In this document: positions 5,894 to 10,229 of the stretch, piece after piece | Numbering within the stretch: position 1 is the stretch's first letter | Layout: each line of letters opens with the position of its first letter | Origin: Clostridia bacterium | GTDB lineage: Bacteria > Bacillota > Clostridia > UMGS1883 | NCBI GenBank assembly: GCA_021202495.1 | Contig: JAJQCX010000143.1 | Location: forward strand, 1-10,229 | Direction of reading: 5' to 3' | DNA length: 10,229 bases | The notes under the pieces: model-generated | What the model was told of the DNA's origin: nothing | What the model saw: only the letters and a program-made list of their open reading frames with translations | Databases searched by the model: none | Translations under genes and position numbers: made by a program

Positions 5894-6208
5894 ATGAAAA
5901 AGAGGCTGTTGATTCTGTTCGCCGTGTGTGCGCTCGCTTTCGCGGCCTGCAGCCGTAACAACGCCGATGATAATAATGTGACGGACGACAACGACACGAC
6001 AATAGAAAATGACGCGGACGAAGGTCTGCTTGAGGATGACGATTATCAAGACGGCGACGAAACATCGTCCGATGGGATAGTCGGCGAATCCGGTGACGCC
6101 GTGCGCGACGCGGCGGACGGGGTCGGCGACGCGGTTGAGGACATCGGCGAGGGTGCGGACAACGTTATGGACGACGTCGGCGAAGGAATAGAAAACACGG
6201 TGCAATAG
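5894..6208 (+). CDS. Small acidic lipoprotein with 11-residue repeats
   Basis: 104-residue predicted lipoprotein. The signal peptide is MKKRLLILFAVCALAFAAC with a lipobox AFAAC and lipidation cysteine C19, so it should be anchored to the outer face of the membrane. The mature part has 30 Asp/Glu and only two Arg in 86 residues. Residues 20-60 are a disordered-looking Asn/Asp/Thr linker; 67-104 form three and a half copies of an 11-residue repeat (GDAVRDAADGV, GDAVEDIGEGA, DNVMDDVGEGI, ENTVQ), a hendecad pattern suited to an amphipathic helix. The ATG at 5894 was chosen because AAAGGAAGGG precedes it at good spacing and the signal peptide begins there; the frame extends upstream but that part lacks these signs. 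The gene is followed 64 bp later by lgt, the enzyme that would lipidate it. Function unknown; cation binding is only suggested by the charge. Confidence 0.85.
   Translation: MKKRLLILFAVCALAFAACSRNNADDNNVTDDNDTTIENDADEGLLEDDDYQDGDETSSDGIVGESGDAVRDAADGVGDAVEDIGEGADNVMDDVGEGIENTVQ
6092..6205 (+). repeat. 33-bp coding repeats (11-residue hendecads) in the lipoprotein
   Basis: Units 6092-6124, 6125-6157, 6158-6190 and a partial 6191-6205 encode GDAVRDAADGV, GDAVEDIGEGA, DNVMDDVGEGI and ENTVQ. The pattern is roughly (G/D)-(D/N)-x-V/M-x-D-x-x-x-G-x. The DNA copies have diverged at many third positions, so the repeat is old and held at protein level. Confidence 0.7.
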
Positions 6209-6222
6209 CGGAATTTCCGCTG

Positions 6223-6257
6223 TCCGCGCGCCTTTGGCGCACGGAATACATATTTTT
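6223..6257 (+). terminator. Possible attenuator between the lipoprotein gene and lgt
   Basis: Hairpin TCCG-C-GCGCC / GGCGC-A-CGGA (6223-6232, 6236-6245) with a TTT loop and one C/A mismatch, followed after 5 nt by TATTTTT (6251-6257). A smaller GCGGA/TCCGC hairpin (6208-6220) precedes it. The lgt ribosome site starts at 6258. It could partly terminate the lipoprotein transcript and lower lgt expression, but the gap before the T-run makes it weak. Confidence 0.45.
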
Positions 6258-6272
6258 AAGGTGGGATACATA

Positions 6273-7067
6273 GTGAATCACATTGAATTTCCGAATTTGG
6301 GGCTTGATTTTCATATCAATCCGATTGCGTTGGAGCTGCCGTTTGGCATCAAGCTGCACTGGTACGGAATAATCATCGCGGTCGGAATGGTTTTGGCGGT
6401 GTTTATAGCATATCGCGAAATAAAAAAAGTGCGGGATGCGGAGTTTTTGTTTGACATGCTGCTTATTACCCTTCCGGGGGGGATAATCGGCGCACGGCTT
6501 TATTACGTTGTTTTTTCTTGGGACAGCTACAAAAATAATTTGAGTGAAATATTTGCAATCTGGCACGGAGGGCTTGCGATATACGGCGGAATTATCGCGG
6601 GATTTATTTGCGTCGTGATTTTTGCGAAAGTGCGCAAAATTCCGCTGTTATGGCTGCTTGACATTTGCTCGTGCGGATGTATTTTGGCGCAGTCGATTGG
6701 AAGATGGGGCAACTTTGTAAACGCCGAAGCCTACGGCGGAAAGACGGATGTTTTTTGGGGAATGGTCGTAAACGATGCGGATTATATGGTGCATCCGACG
6801 TTTTTTTACGAATCGCTTTGGAATTTTATCGGATTTTTGATTTTATACTTTGTCGTTTTGCGGCGGAAAAAGAACGACGGGGCATGTCTTTCGTTTTATT
6901 TTGTGTGGTACGGCGCAGGACGGTTTTTTATCGAGGCGCTTCGAAGCGACAGCTTGTACCTTGGAACGATTAAGGTGTCGCAGCTTGTGGCGCTTTTGAG
7001 CTGCGCGGCGGGCATTGCGCTTTTTGTCTTCACTCACAAAATCGGGAAAAAAAGGGACGCAGAGTAG
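6273..7067 (+). CDS. lgt: Prolipoprotein diacylglyceryl transferase Lgt
   Basis: Multi-pass membrane enzyme that moves diacylglycerol from phosphatidylglycerol to the lipobox cysteine of prolipoproteins, the first step of lipoprotein maturation. 264 residues, normal length. Family marks: HWYGIIIAVG (29-38) in the first membrane segment, HGGLAIYGG (98-106), the Lgt signature GRWGNFVNAEAYGG (143-156) with R144, N147 and E152, HPTFFYESLWN (174-184), and GRFFIEALRSD (216-226). Hydrophobic segments are spread throughout and the end is basic (KIGKKRDAE). I chose GTG at 6273 because AAGGTGG (6258-6264) lies 8 nt upstream and the protein then begins just before IEFPNLGLDFHINPIAL; an in-frame TTG at 6234 would fall inside the hairpin and has no such site. 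It follows a lipoprotein gene, its likely substrate. Confidence 0.96.
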   Translation: MNHIEFPNLGLDFHINPIALELPFGIKLHWYGIIIAVGMVLAVFIAYREIKKVRDAEFLFDMLLITLPGGIIGARLYYVVFSWDSYKNNLSEIFAIWHGGLAIYGGIIAGFICVVIFAKVRKIPLLWLLDICSCGCILAQSIGRWGNFVNAEAYGGKTDVFWGMVVNDADYMVHPTFFYESLWNFIGFLILYFVVLRRKKNDGACLSFYFVWYGAGRFFIEALRSDSLYLGTIKVSQLVALLSCAAGIALFVFTHKIGKKRDAE

Positions 7068-7182
7068 AGCTGCGCTATGGATTTTCTTCTATAATATGTG
7101 CGGCTGAAGAAACGCAGCAAAGTGTAATGTGTTCGTTATGTTACAGTTTGATGAAATTTAGATTATTAAGCAGATACAACAC
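7068..7182. other. Spacer after lgt with an imperfect stem-loop
   Basis: No gene seen. Nested inverted repeats lie directly after the lgt stop: GCTGCG (7069-7074) with CGCAGC (7113-7118), and inside them TTTCTTC (7083-7089) with GAAGAAA (7106-7112). On the 3' side the two arms are adjacent; on the 5' side an 8-nt bulge separates them. There is no T-run, so it is not a typical terminator, though it could protect the lgt mRNA end. The remainder is AT-rich up to the next promoter. Confidence 0.35.
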
Positions 7183-7211
7183 TTGACGAATTTCGCATAT
7201 TGTGATAGAAT
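7183..7211 (+). promoter_or_regulatory. Sigma-A-type promoter of the SLH protein gene
   Basis: TTGACG (7183-7188), 17-bp spacer, TAGAAT (7206-7211): each hexamer is one mismatch from consensus. The predicted start near 7218 gives a leader of about 75 nt to the ATG at 7294. This suggests the large surface protein is strongly and independently transcribed rather than read from lgt. Confidence 0.8.
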
Positions 7212-7214
7212 AAC

Positions 7215-7253
7215 CTCATGATTTTGTGCTTGTGTTTTGTGTTTATTCATGAG
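7215..7253 (+). promoter_or_regulatory. Inverted repeat in the leader of the SLH gene
   Basis: CTCATGA (7215-7221) and TCATGAG (7247-7253) are perfect 7-bp complementary arms separated by 25 nt of T/G-rich sequence. They lie at the predicted 5' end of the mRNA, so they could form a 5' stabilising stem, as known for other S-layer protein mRNAs, or a split operator. Function is inferred only. Confidence 0.4.
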
Positions 7254-7293
7254 CGAAAAAATCGGAAATATTTATTTTACGGGAGGAAAAAAT

Positions 7294-10229
7294 ATGAAAG
7301 CAGGAAAGGCACTGTTGGCTTTTATATTGGTGGCAGCGATGTTTTTCTCCATGACGGCGTTCCCGGCGATTGCGGCCGATGACGACGATGATGAAGAAAC
7401 GACGACAGCAACGACGGAAGAAACCGCGACGACACGCGACGTGTCGCTGAGCGACGTAGATTCAACCGCCACCGAGGGCAAGGCTATTACAAACCTTGTG
7501 TCGCTCGGAATTATAAACGGCTATCCCGACGGCACATACCGCGCGTCAAACAACATAACGAGAGCGGAATTTGCCGTTGTTATGATAAGATTCCTCGGCA
7601 GCGAAGGACTTATCGACCCGAATACGGAATCGGGCTTTGAGGATTTGGACACGGACGAAAACTATGCATGGGTTCGTTCGTATGTAAAACTGGCTTCGAC
7701 GCTCGGAATTATCAACGGCTTTGAGGACGGCACGTTCCGCGCGAACGACCCGGTAACTTATGAGCAGGCGATAAAGATGATTGTGTGCGCGACCGGCTAT
7801 GAGGCGCAGGCGCTGGCATACACAACCGAGGGAGATTGGTCGAGCGGATATATCCGTGAGGCACTCTATCTCGGCATTACGAAAAATACCAGCACATCGA
7901 ACAAGACCGGCTCCGTTAAGAGAGGTACGGTTGCAATATTGGTCAACAATTCTCTCGACGTTGAGCGTCAGGCTGACTTGGTAAATGACGGAAGCAGCAG
8001 CAATGTAATCATTATGCCCAGCGGCGGCGGCTCCGGCACGATGCTCGACAATCAGAACGTGAGAAATGTCACCGGCGTTGTTACGGGAACATATGTTACA
8101 GAGCTTGACGACGGAGACAGCGAGATTGAAAGCAACCACATCCGCATAGACGACACAATCTACGAGATAGGCTTTTCGGAAAACCCGAACGATTATCTCG
8201 GCGCAAAGGTAAAGGTTGTTGTCGGCACTACGACAGATACAGGCTATTATGATGTTTGCCAGAGCATTGAGCTTGTGAACAAAAACAGCATTTTCACCGT
8301 TACGGCTGATTGCTATCACGGCTTTGACGGAGATAAGACAATTTCGTATTCCGAGACGAGAGACGGCAAGGTTAAAACCCTTTCGCTCGACAGCGACTAC
8401 GTTGTAATTTATAACGGCAAGTACTACGACTATAATCTTGAGGAATTGGAAGACACATTCACAAGCGGCACGATTGAGTTTGTAAACAGCGACTCCGACG
8501 CGGCTTATGAGGTTGTAAGAGTAAATTCTTATGAGGTGCTTGTTGTGTACACGGCGCCGACTTCGAGCAAGAACTACGCGATTGCTATGTATGATCAGGA
8601 ATATTCGGGAACGGGCTCGACGACGGTAGAATTTCCCAGCGAGTCGACGACTGTAACATTCCATCTTACGAGAAACGGCAGCGAAATTAAGCTGACTGAC
8701 ATAAAGAAGTGGGACGTGCTCAACATTAAGGAATCGCCTGACGATGCGGACGGCAAGAAGTATTTTGAGTGTGTCGTCACGAGAGACACCGTTTCGGGCA
8801 CCGTTACGGCGAGAAACAACGAATATATCGAGATAGACGATAAGGAATACTATATTTCGGATTATTATCTGAACTATGAGGATGAAGATAAGCCGGACAT
8901 GAATGCGGGCGACTACGTTCAGGTTTATTTGGACGCGCAGGGCATTATCGTTGCGGCGGCGGAATCGAGCAGCAGCTCGTCATCTTCCTCGATTACCGAG
9001 GCTTACGCATACATTCTCGGTTTGAGACAGGAATCCGAAAATTCGGAATATGACCTTGAATTTAAGCTTTATACGACCTCGGGTGAGACAATCCAAATAG
9101 GCACCGCGTCGAAGGTTACGATTGACGGCACGAAGTATAAGGCGACTGACGAGGACATTCTCGATTATCTTGAGGAAAGCGCAATCACGGCAAACGCGGC
9201 TTACGGCGATGCGGAGAATGTTGTATATCATCAGCCGATTGTGTATAAGACAAACGCGAGCGGACTTATTTCGACAATCTACACCGTACAGTGCGACGAC
9301 AATGAGGACATTTCGCAGACTGCCGACCCTGACCGCTATGTTGCGGCGGAGGAGAGAACATATACTTCATCCTCACGCAGCTTCAGCGACTTTAAGGTGA
9401 GCAGCTCGACAAAGATTATATTTGTACCCGACAACAGACAGTCGAATGACGATTATTTGACATATTCGTCGTATTCAAAGGCATTTACGAATAAGAGAGA
9501 ATATATTGTTGAAGCTTACGGCTTGACGGACAGCAAGACAGCGCAGTTGGTACTGATGTACGGTTCGAACGACGATTCTATCTATACGAGCTCGTCACCG
9601 TGGATGATTGTAGCATCCAAGTCCGACACGACAAGCGGTACGGTTGTCAAGGGCTATAAAGGAACCAGCACATCGCTTGTGAGCGTGACTGTGGCGGATG
9701 ACGGTCCGAGCATTTCCTCCATAGGCAAGGGTGATATTATCAGATACCTTGTAAACAGCGACGGCAAAATGACCGACTATGAGATTTGGTTCGACGCAAG
9801 CGATCCCATTCAGGCGGAGCCGGTTTCATCTGTGACGGAGGCTATAGAAAATCGTATTTTGGAGATTCACTCCACAAGCGTGGATCCGGTGACGAATTAT
9901 CCGTCGGCTACGTTCCGTCTGCAGTACGGTACAGTTCTCGACATTTTGGTTGACGAGGACGGAGACAGCGTTGACGAGGAGACAATCACGGTAACGCCTA
10001 CAATAGTTGAGGACAGCGTTGAAATGGCGCAGGACGGCAACGGCGTTGTTACGAGAACAATCGGTTCGAGCGTTAAGGTGTTCTACTTCGATACTTCGGT
10101 TAAGAACGGAACCGTCGAAACCGATGCCGACCTTTCGGATATTATTTCCTATGAGGACGGCGGCGATTCGGCGACGAGAGTAATAACCTACTCGCAGTCC
10201 GGTACGCTGAGAATGATTTATATTATAGG
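7294..10229 (+). CDS. Secreted S-layer homology (SLH) domain protein, right end cut off
   Basis: 978 codons are visible and the frame is still open at the window edge, so this is a 5' partial gene. The start is ATG with GGAGG (7282-7286) 7 nt upstream. Signal peptide 1-28 (MKAGKALLAFILVAAMFFSM, ending AIAA), then an Asp/Glu/Thr-rich linker (29-48). SLH repeat 1 at about 50-102 (GIINGYPDGTY, TRAEF at 89-93), SLH repeat 2 at about 113-170 (GIINGFEDGTF, but TYEQ in place of TRAE), and a degenerate third at about 181-225. SLH domains bind pyruvylated secondary cell-wall polymer, so it should sit on the cell wall. The remainder is Thr/Ser/Asp/Tyr-rich and looks beta-rich with no enzyme motif I recognise. 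A nine-serine linker is at 558-566. Modules starting near 259, 500 and 780 resemble each other. Probably an S-layer or structural surface protein. Confidence 0.92.
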   Translation, partial: MKAGKALLAFILVAAMFFSMTAFPAIAADDDDDEETTTATTEETATTRDVSLSDVDSTATEGKAITNLVSLGIINGYPDGTYRASNNITRAEFAVVMIRFLGSEGLIDPNTESGFEDLDTDENYAWVRSYVKLASTLGIINGFEDGTFRANDPVTYEQAIKMIVCATGYEAQALAYTTEGDWSSGYIREALYLGITKNTSTSNKTGSVKRGTVAILVNNSLDVERQADLVNDGSSSNVIIMPSGGGSGTMLDNQNVRNVTGVVTGTYVTELDDGDSEIESNHIRIDDTIYEIGFSENPNDYLGAKVKVVVGTTTDTGYYDVCQSIELVNKNSIFTVTADCYHGFDGDKTISYSETRDGKVKTLSLDSDYVVIYNGKYYDYNLEELEDTFTSGTIEFVNSDSDAAYEVVRVNSYEVLVVYTAPTSSKNYAIAMYDQEYSGTGSTTVEFPSESTTVTFHLTRNGSEIKLTDIKKWDVLNIKESPDDADGKKYFECVVTRDTVSGTVTARNNEYIEIDDKEYYISDYYLNYEDEDKPDMNAGDYVQVYLDAQGIIVAAAESSSSSSSSSITEAYAYILGLRQESENSEYDLEFKLYTTSGETIQIGTASKVTIDGTKYKATDEDILDYLEESAITANAAYGDAENVVYHQPIVYKTNASGLISTIYTVQCDDNEDISQTADPDRYVAAEERTYTSSSRSFSDFKVSSSTKIIFVPDNRQSNDDYLTYSSYSKAFTNKREYIVEAYGLTDSKTAQLVLMYGSNDDSIYTSSSPWMIVASKSDTTSGTVVKGYKGTSTSLVSVTVADDGPSISSIGKGDIIRYLVNSDGKMTDYEIWFDASDPIQAEPVSSVTEAIENRILEIHSTSVDPVTNYPSATFRLQYGTVLDILVDEDGDSVDEETITVTPTIVEDSVEMAQDGNGVVTRTIGSSVKVFYFDTSVKNGTVETDADLSDIISYEDGGDSATRVITYSQSGTLRMIYII

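Noticed and set aside
6234..6272. Longer lgt start at TTG 6234
   Set aside because: It lies in a hairpin and has no ribosome site, while GTG 6273 has AAGGTGG at ideal spacing.
7546..8664. Long open frame of 372 codons on the minus strand
   Set aside because: It lies antisense inside the SLH gene, has no family signature and no ribosome site I could identify; the encoded Arg/Val/Asn-rich sequence is what the reverse of a Tyr/Asp/Thr-rich coding strand gives.
8964..8992. Serine tract as a possible slippage (phase-variation) site
   Set aside because: The nine serines use mixed codons (TCG, AGC, TCA, TCT, TCC), so there is no simple nucleotide repeat to slip.

Overview
The window looks like chromosomal DNA of a Gram-positive bacterium of the class Clostridia. 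The evidence is the ctsR-mcsA-mcsB-clpC heat-shock operon with a CtsR operator, consensus Shine-Dalgarno sites, frequent GTG/TTG starts, and a secreted protein with S-layer homology (SLH) domains. GC content is moderate, with AT-rich spacers. I cannot name genus or species; an Oscillospiraceae-like gut or anaerobic lineage is a guess from style only. I see no tRNA, rRNA, CRISPR array, insertion sequence or phage gene.

Left part (1-4700, minus strand): a strong -35/-10 promoter (4656-4684), with tandem CtsR boxes over the start point, drives ctsR (repressor), mcsA (zinc-finger adaptor/activator), mcsB (protein arginine kinase) and clpC (AAA+ unfoldase). An 18-bp stem-loop terminator at 38-79 ends the operon. 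McsB marks damaged proteins and CtsR with phospho-arginine and ClpC with ClpP degrades them, so the operon is a self-regulating protein quality-control unit. McsB here lacks about 20-25 N-terminal residues found in typical homologues.

Middle part (4700-5900): divergent from ctsR, an extended -10 promoter drives rdgB/HAM1 (XTP/dITP pyrophosphatase, plus strand). Downstream lies a non-coding stretch with five degenerate 7-bp repeats and a run of short hairpins. Facing rdgB on the minus strand is a 50-codon gene (5508-5660) for a tiny cysteine/glycine/asparagine-rich protein with one hydrophobic segment and 12 cysteines. It has a good Shine-Dalgarno site and its own minus-strand terminator (5469-5492). 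It is the most easily missed gene in the window.

Right part (5894-10229, plus strand): a small, very acidic lipoprotein with a hendecad (11-residue) repeat tail comes just before lgt, the enzyme that lipidates such proteins. After a spacer with a clear promoter (7183-7211) comes a large secreted SLH protein. It is open to the right edge of the window (978 codons visible) and has an internal duplication with a period of about 280 residues.
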